Part shown: one piece after another, positions 42,561 to 51,986 of the stretch
How the letters are laid out: every line of letters begins with the position of its first letter
Numbering within the stretch: position 1 is the stretch's first letter
DNA from: Planctomycetota bacterium
GTDB lineage: Bacteria > Planctomycetota > Planctomycetia > Gemmatales > HRBIN36
Assembly (NCBI GenBank): GCA_014584395.1
Contig: JACTMY010000009.1
Location: 176,246 to 240,245 of the forward strand
Length of the DNA stretch: 64,000 bases
Direction: 5' to 3'
Notes under the pieces: model-generated
Seen by the model: only the letters and a program-made list of their open reading frames with translations
What the model was told of the DNA's origin: nothing
Database searches by the model: none
Program-made: the position numbers and the translations under genes

Positions 42561-43717
42561 CTGGCATGCCTCCGCAGGACCTGACGCACGGTTACGATCA
42601 CGCGCTCGACTTCGGCGTCGGTTAGTTTGGGATACATTGGAAGCGTCAACAGCCGTTCATAAGCTGCCTCCGCATGGGGGCATAGCCCTTTGTCATGACC
42701 GAAGCGCTGACGGTAATAGGGGTGCCAATACACCGGTACATAATGGACGTTGACGCCAATCCCTTGATCCCGCAGTTCCTTAAAAATGGTCTGGCGGTCG
42801 GCTTTGAGGCGGTCCAGTCTCAACAGTACGACGAACAAGTGATAGGCGTGCCGCTCCATTGGCCCCGGGTTGGCTTGCAATTCCAAGGTTTCCAAATCGG
42901 CAAAAGCTTGTTGATACTGCGTCGCAATGGCATGGCGCCGGGCCACCCATCGCGGCAGCTTTTTCAGTTGGCTCATGCCCAGGGCACATTGAAAATCGGT
43001 TAGGCGATAATTGAAGCCAAGAAGTGTCATTTCATAAAACCATGAGCCGGCGGCCTCGCGCTGCCGGTGGTCGGTCGTGATGCCATGGTTGCGGAAGGAG
43101 CGCATGATGCGCGCCCATTCAGTGTTGGCGGTGGTGATCATGCCGCCTTCCCCCGTGGCAATATGTTTAACCGGGTGGAAGCTGAACGTGGACAAATCCG
43201 CGTCTGCATGCGCGTCACCGGCGCCGCTGCGCGCCCCCAAGGCATGGCAGGCATCGGCCACGATCTTGAGACCGAAAGCCTGGGCGACTTGCCCCAAGCG
43301 GTCGTAATCACACAACAGACCGGCGTAATCAACCGCCGCCATGGCCTTGGTCTTCGGCGTCACGAGTCGAGTAATTTGCTCGGGATCAACGCAAAGGGTC
43401 CGCGGATCGACGTCGGCGAAAACGGGCGTCCCGCCGCAATAAACCACGGCATTGGCCGTGGCCGCGAAGGTCAACGCGGGGACGATGACTTCGTCGCCCG
43501 GTTGGATGCCGAGGACGGCCATGGCGGCGTGCAGCGCCGCTGTGCCGCTGTTGACGGCCACGGCTTCCTTGGCGCCAACAGCCTGGGCAAACGCTTGTTC
43601 GAAGGCGGCCACGGTGGGGCCGGTCGTCAGCCAATCGCCGCGCAAGACATCCACGACGGCGGCGACGTCGTCCTCTTCGATCCATTGTCGGCCGTAGGGA
43701 ATCATCGGCAGACTCAT
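42557..43717 (-). CDS. pseC: UDP-4-amino-4,6-dideoxy-N-acetyl-beta-L-altrosamine transaminase PseC
   Basis: A 386-residue DegT-family aminotransferase. It begins MIPYGRQWIEEDDVAAV and GDWLTTGPTVAAFE, has the GTAALHAAM phosphate loop (59-67), the Asp-Ala-x-His IVADACHALGA, and PLP Lys184 in FHPVKHIATGEGGM, all as in PseC. It converts the PseB product to the 4-amino sugar with glutamate as donor. The start is the ATG at 43717, overlapping the PseB stop (ATGA). The enzyme follows PseB directly, as in known pse clusters. Confidence 0.9.
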   Translation of the reverse strand: MSLPMIPYGRQWIEEDDVAAVVDVLRGDWLTTGPTVAAFEQAFAQAVGAKEAVAVNSGTAALHAAMAVLGIQPGDEVIVPALTFAATANAVVYCGGTPVFADVDPRTLCVDPEQITRLVTPKTKAMAAVDYAGLLCDYDRLGQVAQAFGLKIVADACHALGARSGAGDAHADADLSTFSFHPVKHIATGEGGMITTANTEWARIMRSFRNHGITTDHRQREAAGSWFYEMTLLGFNYRLTDFQCALGMSQLKKLPRWVARRHAIATQYQQAFADLETLELQANPGPMERHAYHLFVVLLRLDRLKADRQTIFKELRDQGIGVNVHYVPVYWHPYYRQRFGHDKGLCPHAEAAYERLLTLPMYPKLTDAEVERVIVTVRQVLRRHAR

Positions 43718-44694
43718 GGGCAATGTTTCTCCACCAATTCGCGCAATTGGGGAATAGTCAACCATTGTGAGTTGCTGTCGCTGGCGTAGCGAAATCCATC
43801 GGAAACGGGTTGGCTTCCTGGGATGGCGCTGACCTTCCACCACGGATGCAGCGGTTGAATTAGGTACATGTCGGGCAAATCCAATGTGCTGCGTGCTTCA
43901 TCCTCGGAAACCAGCACTTCGTGCAGTTTCTCGCCAGGCCGGATGCCAACGTGTTCGACGGAGCATCCCTCGGCGATGGCGGCCACCAAGTCCATGATGT
44001 TCATGCTCGGAATTTTAGGAATGAACACTTCGCCGCCGTGCATCCTTTCGATGCAATGAATAACGAAACGGACGCCTTGTTCGAGCGTAATCCAAAACCG
44101 CGTCATGCGCGGGTCGGTCACGGTGACCTTGCCGGTTTTTTTTTGTTCTCGGAAGAGCGGAATGACGCTGCCGCGGCTGCCAACAACGTTGCCATAGCGG
44201 ACGCAGCTAAAGCGAACAGGTTCCGCGCCGCTGTAGGCGTTGGCTTGGATGAAGAGCTTTTCGTGAACCAGTTTCGTGGCGCCGTATAGATTGACTGGAT
44301 TGACGGCCTTGTCCGTGCTCAACGCCAACACCCGCTTGACTCGATTGTCCAGGGCGGCCTCGATGACGTGGCGCGCGCCTTGGATGTTGGTTTGCACAGC
44401 TTCGAAGGGGTTGTATTCACAGGCGGGAACTTGCTTGAGGGCCGCGGCGTGGACGACGACGTCAACCCCATGCATGGCACGGCGGAGTCGATCCACATCT
44501 CGAACGTCGCCAATGAAGTAGCGCAAACTCGGATGATCGAACCCTTGAACGCGCATCTCATGCTGTTTCAATTCATCGCGGCTGAAGACAATGAGTTTGC
44601 GCGGATGATAATCCCTCAGCATGATCTCGATAAAAGCTTTGCCAAAGGAGCCAGTGGCTCCCGTGACGAGGACGGTGTGATTGGACCAATTCAT
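43714..44694 (-). CDS. pseB: UDP-N-acetylglucosamine 4,6-dehydratase (inverting) PseB
   Basis: A 326-residue SDR of the FlaA1/PseB type, first step of pseudaminic acid synthesis (C5-inverting). The Rossmann loop is VLVTGATGSFGKAF. Family-specific stretches are FSRDELKQHEMR, HAAALKQVPACEYNPFEA and STDKAVNPVNLYGATKL, which holds the catalytic D-K and the Y-x3-K. RMTRFWITLEQGV follows. The ATG at 44694 overlaps the Wzt stop (ATGA). All later pathway enzymes follow on the same strand. Confidence 0.92.
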   Translation of the reverse strand: MNWSNHTVLVTGATGSFGKAFIEIMLRDYHPRKLIVFSRDELKQHEMRVQGFDHPSLRYFIGDVRDVDRLRRAMHGVDVVVHAAALKQVPACEYNPFEAVQTNIQGARHVIEAALDNRVKRVLALSTDKAVNPVNLYGATKLVHEKLFIQANAYSGAEPVRFSCVRYGNVVGSRGSVIPLFREQKKTGKVTVTDPRMTRFWITLEQGVRFVIHCIERMHGGEVFIPKIPSMNIMDLVAAIAEGCSVEHVGIRPGEKLHEVLVSEDEARSTLDLPDMYLIQPLHPWWKVSAIPGSQPVSDGFRYASDSNSQWLTIPQLRELVEKHCP

Positions 44695-46016
44695 GAAGTA
44701 GTTCCTGATCGAGTGAAGGCGTGCACCTTGATTTCCAGGCCGTCCGGCATGTGCCAGGTATAGGGGATGAGCACGGGCGCGGATTCCCAAGCCAGACTGT
44801 CGGCATTTTCGCTGAGCAAGCCAAAATCGCGCATGCGGCCGCTCACGCTGAAAAAGCCGGCTTCTTGCGTGGGAACGATGGGTGTCGCGCCGTTGGCGGC
44901 GCGAGCGCCAATGCGAAGCGTGTAGGTCTGGGGCACCAATGGCAGCGAGTGGAACGTGCAGCGGATTCGTCCGCTACCCTCAACGTGATCGGGTCGATGG
45001 CCGTCAAACAATTGACTTGCGGAAAGCAAGGGCCCATATTGGCTCAGGATGCCTATCCAAAAATGGGGTTGCTCAATCCGCTCATGGGCGTGAAAGTGGA
45101 TTTCCACGGTCAGGGAATCGCCAGGCTTGAATTCCGTTGTCGTTTCACCCTGGCGGTTTCGCAGCAGCACTTTGGTGAAAACCAAGGGATCGGCCGAGGC
45201 TTGGCCGTTGGACAGATCGAAGCCAGCTTCACCGCTGGCGCCCAGGTATTTGTTGATGACCTCGTCGGGTGGACCGTCGGCGACCAACTGGCCCGCCTCG
45301 ATCATGAGCGCCCGCTGGCACAGCCCGCGAATCGCCCCCATATTATGGCTCACGAGCAAGACCGTTCGTCCCGTCTTGGCCACTTGTTCCATTTTCCCCA
45401 GGCATTTTTTCTGAAAAGACATGTCGCCAACGGCGAGCACTTCATCGACCAGCAAAATATCGGGATCTAAATGCGCCGCCACGCCAAAAGCCAGTCGCAT
45501 GTACATGCCGCTGGAGTAATGTTTGACCACGGTGTCGAGGAAGCGCTCCACTTCGGCGAAGGCCACGATTTCGTCGAATTTACGAGTGATTTCCGCCTTA
45601 CTCATACCCAAGATGGCGCCGTTGAGATAAATATTCTCTCTCCCCGTCAACTCGGGATGAAAGCCCGTGCCCACTTCGAGCAAACTGCCTACCCGGCCAT
45701 GCAGTTCAATGCGGCCTTCCGTGGGTTCCGTGATCCGCGACAGGACTTTCAGCAAGGTGCTTTTCCCCGCGCCATTGCGTCCCACAACCCCCACCACTTC
45801 TCCAGCCTTGACGTCAAAATTCACATCGCGCAAGGCCCAGATCGTTTGCGCCGTGGAACCATCCCCAAGGGTGGCCTTTTCTATCAGCCGCTTCGACCAG
45901 CGCAGGGGCGCGGCGACGGTCTTCATAATCGCGTCGCGGAGCGATTGATAACGTTCACGCTGACCAATCTGGTAGCGTTTTCCAATGTTGCAAACATGAA
46001 TGACGCGAGCGGACAT
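44691..46016 (-). CDS. wzt: Polysaccharide ABC exporter ATP-binding protein Wzt
   Basis: A 441-residue ATPase of the Wzt/TagH/KpsT family. Walker A is GVVGRNGAGKSTLL, the signature YSSGMYMRLAFG and Walker B ILLVDEVLAVGD. A C-terminal beta-rich domain (about 260-441, including GDSLTVEIHFHAHE and SGRMRDFGLLSE) matches Wzt-C, which in O-antigen exporters binds the glycan end group. This suggests that the exported glycan carries a terminal modification recognised before transport. It follows Wzm by 17 bases with an AGGTAAA ribosome site, and its stop overlaps the PseB start. Confidence 0.9.
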   Translation of the reverse strand: MSARVIHVCNIGKRYQIGQRERYQSLRDAIMKTVAAPLRWSKRLIEKATLGDGSTAQTIWALRDVNFDVKAGEVVGVVGRNGAGKSTLLKVLSRITEPTEGRIELHGRVGSLLEVGTGFHPELTGRENIYLNGAILGMSKAEITRKFDEIVAFAEVERFLDTVVKHYSSGMYMRLAFGVAAHLDPDILLVDEVLAVGDMSFQKKCLGKMEQVAKTGRTVLLVSHNMGAIRGLCQRALMIEAGQLVADGPPDEVINKYLGASGEAGFDLSNGQASADPLVFTKVLLRNRQGETTTEFKPGDSLTVEIHFHAHERIEQPHFWIGILSQYGPLLSASQLFDGHRPDHVEGSGRIRCTFHSLPLVPQTYTLRIGARAANGATPIVPTQEAGFFSVSGRMRDFGLLSENADSLAWESAPVLIPYTWHMPDGLEIKVHAFTRSGTTS

Positions 46017-46033
46017 AGTTTACCTGTGTGCCA

Positions 46034-46921
46034 TCACACCACGTCGGCGAAGGTGCGCTCCATCCTGCGGAAATAATAAAGACCCCCGACCAGGAGCAGC
46101 AGCATCATGACGAAGGACGCCGCCATCATCGGGCCGGGAGGTGCCGTGCCGAACAGCGCCCAGCGAAAACCATCGACCACGCCCGCCATCGGATTCAAGC
46201 CGTAGAGCCAGCGCCATTGCTCCGGCACGATGGTGCTGGGATACGCGATCGGCGTCAAGAACATCCAAAGCTGGGTGAGAAAGGTCAGGGTGTATTGCAC
46301 GTCGCGATAAATCGCATTCAGGGCCGCGAGCCACAACCCCACGGCCAGCGACGTGATCAATGCCATGAGGATGAAAAAGGGCAGCAGGATGATCGGCCAG
46401 CCCGGCGTTACCTGATACCAAACCATCATGCCGGTGAAGAGCACGGCGGCGATGGCGAAATCGACCAGGCCGCTTAACAGCGGCGCCAGGGGCACGATTA
46501 GCCGGGGAAAATAGACTTTGGTGATCAAGTTGCGGTTCGTCACCATGCTCTTGCTGACTTCCGTTAACGCGTAGGCGAACAGCATCCAGGGGAGCAAACC
46601 CGAAAAGGCAAACAGGGAATAGCTCAGTTCCTTGCCGATTTTCTGGTCGATCCCGCCCAAGCGGCCGAAAAAGATCGTGAACACGATCATGATGAACAGG
46701 GGCTGAATAACGGCCCAGGCCACGCCCAAGACCGTTTGTTTGTAGCGCACGGAGACATCCCGCCACGTCAGGAAGAAGAGCAATTCCCGGTAGCGCCAGA
46801 GTTCCTTGAAGTCCAGGGTGCGCCAGCCATGCGTGGGCTCGATGACCAGAGGCGGCGTCGTCGTGGTGGAAGGCGGATCGAGGTGAACCGTTCGCGATGC
46901 TTCGGTGGAAGATAGGTGCAT
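46034..46921 (-). CDS. wzm: Polysaccharide ABC exporter permease Wzm
   Basis: A 295-residue ABC-2-type permease, first gene of the leftward operon. An N-terminal cytoplasmic region is followed by RDVSVRYKQTVLGVAWAVIQP (first helix), then five more membrane segments and the typical NPMAGVVDGFRWALFG before the last one. Together with Wzt it forms an ATP-driven exporter of lipid-linked O-antigen or capsule-like polysaccharide across the cytoplasmic membrane. The ATG at 46921 is supported by the start of the conserved region 33 residues in. Confidence 0.9.
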   Translation of the reverse strand: MHLSSTEASRTVHLDPPSTTTTPPLVIEPTHGWRTLDFKELWRYRELLFFLTWRDVSVRYKQTVLGVAWAVIQPLFIMIVFTIFFGRLGGIDQKIGKELSYSLFAFSGLLPWMLFAYALTEVSKSMVTNRNLITKVYFPRLIVPLAPLLSGLVDFAIAAVLFTGMMVWYQVTPGWPIILLPFFILMALITSLAVGLWLAALNAIYRDVQYTLTFLTQLWMFLTPIAYPSTIVPEQWRWLYGLNPMAGVVDGFRWALFGTAPPGPMMAASFVMMLLLLVGGLYYFRRMERTFADVV

Positions 46922-47327
46922 GGGGTTTAGGAACGGCTCATAAAGGCAAGGGATAGGATGACAACTGTAGAGTCTTCTGTGCGGACTCCGTCCCCGTGGG
47001 TTGCAGCAAACTATTCAACCTCAACGGTGGTCCAGGTTGGATGCGATCGACTCTCCACATCCTTCCATCGGCTCTCGCGACGTCTGGACAAGCGGTGAAG
47101 GGACGCGTGTTGTTCACGGCGAATCACTCCGACTTGCCAAGCAGCGCCAAGGTTCGTGGAAGCTGGGAAGCATTCGATATCATCCAGAAGGTCAGTATAA
47201 CTCCCCCGAAAATGCCCGGCAACGAGCCTGGCCAGTTTCATCGTATCTTTATTCCACGACTTGCCTGGCCTTTTCGGACCAAAGTGAAGACATGGCTTTT
47301 GCTTGGGCGGTTGGCCGACGGCGCGCA
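46922..47327. promoter_or_regulatory. Upstream region of the pse/wz operon, no gene recognised
   Basis: About 400 bp between the exporter permease start and the end of the RCK channel gene. The small frames here lack family features. On the minus strand a TTGTCA (46959-46964) and TATGAG (46937-46942), 16 bp apart, are a weak candidate promoter for the operon. No terminator after the RCK gene is obvious. Confidence 0.3.
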
Positions 47328-49121
47328 CTACCCGGCCTGATCCATGGACTTGCGGTCGTGATCCAACAGCTTGTCCAAATCATGCAAGCGCAGCAACAGC
47401 GTGAGCTGATCGCCCGCTTGAAGCGTGTTTTCCGTCCACAGGACGCGGGGCAGGGTGCGGCCATCGCGCTGCCAATGCAAGGGAATGAAGCCCAATTGGC
47501 TGGCTAAAGACAGCAGCTTTTGGCCCACCAGGTGATGATGCATGGGGTCGATTTTAAACTCCACCGTGCCGAGCAAAACCCCCTTCACCCAGAACATCCC
47601 CAGAATCCGTTCACGGTACAGGGCCGCCACCAGAGCCGGGGCCGCCAGCGAGGCCACCGCGTGGGCATGGCGAATCTGATTCGTTTCCCGCAACAATTTC
47701 GCCAACGGTTCATCCTCCAGCCGCATGACGATCCGCTGCTTGGGATTCTGATCCTTGATCATGAGGGCGATTTCCACGTTCACCAGATCATTGCTCGTGG
47801 CCAGGATGCAGGCCCTGGCCTCGCGAACCCGGGCGCGCGTCAGCATTTCCGGCAGCGTGGCATCGCCGATCAAGACCACGGCTTTGACCCGGCGGGCTTC
47901 CATCGTGTGCCGGCTCTCGGCGCGCTCGATGACCACCACGGGGATGTCCCGTTGCCGCAGTTGTTCAACGACGCGAATGCCCAAGCTGCCCAAGCCGCAC
48001 ACGACGACGTGGCCGCTATCCGGAATCCGCCCCACCACGAACGCGCCACCCAGCCGGGCGCGGACCAGATAATTGGTGAGCAGGGCCGTCAACGCCGCCG
48101 TCAGCACAATCCCGGCGATGCGCAGGCAAGTGACAAACAGCTTCAGCGCTTCGTCTTTGGCATCCGCCTTCATGTCTGCCGCCGTGGCCATGACGCTGAC
48201 GGTGCGGTACATGCCCTCGGCCAGGTCGGGCTTGTCGTAGAAATAGAAGATCAGGGCGCTGAGCAAGATCACGACCATGAACAGGCCAAAGACCAGCTTG
48301 ACGGGCATCTCGATATCCACTAAGGTCCGCCAAACGATCCGGCCGAAGCGGCGCATCCAACTGGCCCAGCGGAGCACGATTTGCTGCTCCTCGCTGGCCA
48401 GTTCCCGGAGCTTGGCGACGAGCGGTTCGGGGCCGACGACGATGATGCGATCTCCCGGAAGCAATTGGCCGTCCCAGCGAATCTGCTCGAGCCACCGCCA
48501 ATCGGAGCCCAGGGGGAGGTGTGAAGGGGAGGAGACCACCGCCGAAGGGGTCAGCATCTCCGCCTCGCGCGTTTCATGCCCCACCACCTCGACCCCGAAA
48601 TGTTGCTTCAGTTCATCGAGGGTATGTCCGACCCAGGGATGCCGGGCCGTCACTTTCAGCTCGGTGATTTCATAGCCTTGTCCAAGCGATTGAAAGGAGC
48701 CAAGCGAATCCCCGGCCAGGGCCGTCAGGGCGAAGATGGGGGCCGTGAGAGCGGATTTGCTGAGCAGATGCAATTGGGGCAGCCCCTTGCCCAAGCGCTG
48801 AATGAGGTTTTGATTGAAAAACCGCGCGACGATGCGGACGTCCTTGTTGAGCTTGCAAACGGCCAGGGCGGTCGTCAGGTTGACGACGTCCTGCTTGGTC
48901 AAGATCATCACGGCCTGCGCCGATGCCACCCCAGCGGCCTGCAGGATATTCGGGTCGCGGCAGTCGCCGCGGATCAGTCGAGCGGAGCCGAGTCGTGGAT
49001 CGTGCGGATCGCAGGCCATGTCGATGGCGCTGATCGTCCAGCCCAGGCATTGCAAATGCTCCAAGACCATCCAGCCGACCTGGCCCAAACCGCAAATGAT
49101 GACGAGGCGCGAACCCTGCAT
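47328..49121 (-). CDS. RCK ion-channel-like protein with non-canonical pore filter
   Basis: A 597-residue protein from the ATG at 49121 (SD-like GGAAAGG upstream; the frame is open to 49205). The first RCK (about 3-150; loop GLGQVG) is followed by a TrkA-C-like segment. A two-helix pore unit has TM1 at about 274-295 and TM2 at about 328-352, and a second RCK (loop GLGSLG) and TrkA-C follow. Between the helices, where K+ channels have TVGYG, the sequence is TVSVMATAADM, so it is unlikely to be K+-selective. Architecture (RCK-pore-RCK) resembles plant CASTOR/POLLUX only loosely. It is related to the truncated protein at the window start. Confidence 0.75.
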   Translation of the reverse strand: MQGSRLVIICGLGQVGWMVLEHLQCLGWTISAIDMACDPHDPRLGSARLIRGDCRDPNILQAAGVASAQAVMILTKQDVVNLTTALAVCKLNKDVRIVARFFNQNLIQRLGKGLPQLHLLSKSALTAPIFALTALAGDSLGSFQSLGQGYEITELKVTARHPWVGHTLDELKQHFGVEVVGHETREAEMLTPSAVVSSPSHLPLGSDWRWLEQIRWDGQLLPGDRIIVVGPEPLVAKLRELASEEQQIVLRWASWMRRFGRIVWRTLVDIEMPVKLVFGLFMVVILLSALIFYFYDKPDLAEGMYRTVSVMATAADMKADAKDEALKLFVTCLRIAGIVLTAALTALLTNYLVRARLGGAFVVGRIPDSGHVVVCGLGSLGIRVVEQLRQRDIPVVVIERAESRHTMEARRVKAVVLIGDATLPEMLTRARVREARACILATSNDLVNVEIALMIKDQNPKQRIVMRLEDEPLAKLLRETNQIRHAHAVASLAAPALVAALYRERILGMFWVKGVLLGTVEFKIDPMHHHLVGQKLLSLASQLGFIPLHWQRDGRTLPRVLWTENTLQAGDQLTLLLRLHDLDKLLDHDRKSMDQAG

Positions 49122-49254
49122 GGACACCCTTTCCGATTGGCGGTGAAGAGGATTATTGTACCCTGATTCGCCCCGACGTGCTGATATTCCCCTCAACTTG
49201 CTCAAGGAATTGCGATAGGATTAGAATAGGACGGGGAAGGTGGGAGGAGATGCG

Positions 49255-51057
49255 ATGATTACGACAACGGAGTGGACAAACATCATTCAGTGCATGCTCG
49301 CCTATTTAATCTACATGAGCCTCGGAGCCAATGCCCTGGTCACGGCGGAGGAGGTTCGCGAGGGTCAATTCTTTCTCCAGGCCGCTCAGCGGATGATCGC
49401 CGAGCAACGCTGGGAGGAAGCCAACCGCTTGTTGCAGCAAGCACGCCGCCGCGAACCGAATCAGCCGCAAGCCCTGGTCGGCCTGGGCCAGGTCGCCCGG
49501 CACAAGGGCGAATGGCGGCTGGCTCAATCCTACGTCTCCGAGGCGCTGCGACTGACTCCCGAGGACGTCGACGCCATGGTGTTGGACGCCGAAGTAAAAC
49601 ATTTTCGGGGTTACGATGACCTGGCCTTGGACCGGCTGCAGCGGGTGCTTCAGCTTGAATCCAAGCATCCGCAGGCGTCTCTGATACGGGCCAAAATCTT
49701 TCTCAAACAACAGAAAACGACCGATGCGGTCATGGATTTAACGACCCATCTCCGGCTCCAACCCAAGGACCTCGAAGCTCGCCGACTCCGAGCGCAGGTT
49801 CATCTTCAGTTGCAACAACATTTGGAGGCTTTGCAAGATTACAATCTGCTGGTGGAAATGGAACCCGATGCCTTTCTGAACTGGAAGGAACGAGCACGGG
49901 TGCTGAATCAATTGGAGCGCTGGTCCGACGCCGCGGCCGATTACTCGCGAGCCTTGAAGCTCAAACCGGACGAATATGAACTCTACTGGCTGCGGGCCTT
50001 AACCCACTTTCAGCTCGATGATTTTCAAGCCTGCATTCGCGACTTGAACCGCTACCTGGTGACGAATCCCCAGTCGGAAGCGGCCTTGATCAAGCGCGGC
50101 GAAGCCCACTTTCGGTTGGAGAACTGGGAAGCTGCGTTGAAGGATTATCAAGCCGCCATCAAAATCCGGCCCGACAACGACAACACCTGGGTCGAGATCG
50201 GCCGGGTGTACGAAAAGATGCATCGCAACGAGGAGGCCCTGGCCACCTACAAAAAGGTCATCGAACAAGAGCCGAACCAGCATCGGGCCAGGCTCTATTT
50301 GATCCTGCTGCATCAAAAATTGGATCAATTGGATGAGGCCCTGGAGGGAGCGAATCACCTGGTCAAGGTGTTTCAAAGCTTCGAGAATGTACCGCAAATG
50401 CCCCTGATGTTGCGCCTGCGCAGCAACATTTTGGGACAGATGGCCCGGGACGTGGAAGCCCTGAAGGATCTCAATCGAGCCATTGAGCTGGATGAAGAGG
50501 ATGCCTTGTCCTATGTCGCCAGGGCGGCCATTCATCGGCGGCAACAACAACCAGCCCTGGCCCTGCAAGACCTGAATCGAGCCGCGCAGCTCGAACCCAG
50601 GGAAAGCCACGTGTTCACGCAGCGGGCAAGCTACCATGTCAGCCAGCGGCAATGGGCCTTGGCCAAGGAAGACTATGCCCGGGTCGTGGCCATGCCGCCC
50701 AAGCAAGTGTCCGAGCTGACCCGCACCTATGCCAGGATCAATCGCCACTTCATGGACAAGGAGTTTGCCGAGGGAAAGCGGCTGGCCGCGGCGGCTCGCC
50801 AAAACCGGGAGAAGGATTCGGATTGGCTCTATGATTTGGCTTGCGCCTTGTCCATCGGCGCCGAAGTGGCCCAGCACTCAGGCCCTGAGTTCGCGCAAGA
50901 AGCCCATGAGCTGCAAGAACTTGCGTGCGATACCCTAGATCAAGCCTTTGCTCATGGTTACACCCATCGAGCCCATTTGCGGCTCGATCCTGACTTCGTT
51001 TCCCTTAGGGATTTGCCCCGTTTCCAGAAACGAGCCCAACTGGATTCAGCCAAATGA
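49255..51057 (+). CDS. TPR-repeat protein
   Basis: A protein of about 600 residues. I chose the ATG at 49255 with GGGAGGAG upstream. An N-terminal signal or anchor segment (about 8-25) precedes a long run of tetratricopeptide repeats (pattern W-x2-A-x8-A-x7-P repeated every 34 residues, more than ten units from about 35 to 440). The C-terminal 100 residues (AFAHGYTHRAHLRLDPDF) end in a pattern seen in secreted planctomycete TPR proteins. It probably scaffolds a protein complex in the envelope; no partner is indicated. It diverges from the RCK channel. Confidence 0.8.
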   Translation: MITTTEWTNIIQCMLAYLIYMSLGANALVTAEEVREGQFFLQAAQRMIAEQRWEEANRLLQQARRREPNQPQALVGLGQVARHKGEWRLAQSYVSEALRLTPEDVDAMVLDAEVKHFRGYDDLALDRLQRVLQLESKHPQASLIRAKIFLKQQKTTDAVMDLTTHLRLQPKDLEARRLRAQVHLQLQQHLEALQDYNLLVEMEPDAFLNWKERARVLNQLERWSDAAADYSRALKLKPDEYELYWLRALTHFQLDDFQACIRDLNRYLVTNPQSEAALIKRGEAHFRLENWEAALKDYQAAIKIRPDNDNTWVEIGRVYEKMHRNEEALATYKKVIEQEPNQHRARLYLILLHQKLDQLDEALEGANHLVKVFQSFENVPQMPLMLRLRSNILGQMARDVEALKDLNRAIELDEEDALSYVARAAIHRRQQQPALALQDLNRAAQLEPRESHVFTQRASYHVSQRQWALAKEDYARVVAMPPKQVSELTRTYARINRHFMDKEFAEGKRLAAAARQNREKDSDWLYDLACALSIGAEVAQHSGPEFAQEAHELQELACDTLDQAFAHGYTHRAHLRLDPDFVSLRDLPRFQKRAQLDSAK

Positions 51058-51200
51058 GAGCGCTGCACCATTTTCATCCCACGATGAATCCCTCTTCATT
51101 CTTCGCGAAAAGTTGATGAGAACCGCTACTTTTGGCATCCCATGTTGTTAGAATGATCGTGGAAATGGTTCCATATTGTAATCACATCAAGGGGTGAAAC

Positions 51201-51887
51201 ATGTCTGGTTGTCGAGCTCTCGTAGCCGTACTCGCATTCGGTTTGATTGTTGGCCCGGCACTCGCGCAAGGTGGTCGAGGTCAGGGCGGTGGTCGTGGCC
51301 AAGGGATGGGCATGGGCATGGGCGGCGGCCTGATGCTGCTCTCCAGCAAGGACGTTCAAACGGACCTGAAACTTTCCGAAGAACAAGTGGCCAAGGTCAA
51401 GGGTATTCAAGAAAAACAACAAAGCATGATGCGCGAATTGCGCGACCTGAGCCGCGAGGAAATACGCGAAAAGATGCAGGAAAATCAGCGCACCATGCAG
51501 GATGAACTCAACAAAGTTCTCAATGAAGATCAACAGAAGCGTTTGAAGCAGCTCAATTACCAATACACGCAGCGCAACATGGGCATGGGCGCCTTGATTC
51601 GCAATCGCGACGTGGCCTCGGCCTTGGAGGTCACCGACGAACAGAACGACGCCCTCCGCGCCATCCAGGAAGACATGCAGAAGATGATGCAGGAGATGCG
51701 CGAAGGCGGCGGCGGCGACTTCCAGGAAATGCGTTCCAAGATGCAGGAAATGCGCAAGGCCAATGACGCCAAGATCGAAAAGATGCTCTCGGACTCCCAG
51801 CGCAGCAAGCTCAAGGAACTCTTGGGCGAACCGTTCAAGGGCGAATTCCCCGCTCCGGGTCGTCGTCCTGGCGGTGGCGGCAACTAG
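51201..51887 (+). CDS. Secreted helical Spy/CpxP-like protein
   Basis: A 228-residue exported protein (signal peptide ending ALAQ) with a Gly/Gln/Met-rich start (QGMGMGMGGG), then mostly helices with DLKLSEEQVAKVKGIQ and a second VTDEQNDALRAIQEDM, the LTxxQ-like repeats of the Spy/CpxP type. Spy-type periplasmic proteins act as ATP-independent chaperones or heavy-metal sensors; planctomycete homologues are uncharacterised. The C-terminus is Gly/Pro-rich. A terminator follows within 40 bp of the stop, so the transcript ends here. Confidence 0.65.
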   Translation: MSGCRALVAVLAFGLIVGPALAQGGRGQGGGRGQGMGMGMGGGLMLLSSKDVQTDLKLSEEQVAKVKGIQEKQQSMMRELRDLSREEIREKMQENQRTMQDELNKVLNEDQQKRLKQLNYQYTQRNMGMGALIRNRDVASALEVTDEQNDALRAIQEDMQKMMQEMREGGGGDFQEMRSKMQEMRKANDAKIEKMLSDSQRSKLKELLGEPFKGEFPAPGRRPGGGGN

Positions 51888-51926
51888 TCCACCCTTTGAC
51901 AATTTCCTATATCATCAACAACCTTG

Positions 51927-51961
51927 AACCCGCGAGTGACCCCGCTCGTGGGTTTCTTTTT
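51927..51961 (+). terminator. Rho-independent terminator
   Basis: A ten-pair stem AACCCGCGAG / CTCGTGGGTT (one G-T pair) with an 8-base loop, then a T-rich tail with a single C. It lies between the Spy-like gene and the HAD gene. Confidence 0.8.
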
Positions 51962-51986
51962 GTTTTCCAACGCCAAAGGAACCCTC

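Noticed and set aside
47001..47507. Rightward frame of about 168 codons in and beyond the gap before the pse operon
   Set aside because: It runs into the antisense of the RCK protein, and the part inside the gap shows no conserved pattern or ribosome site.
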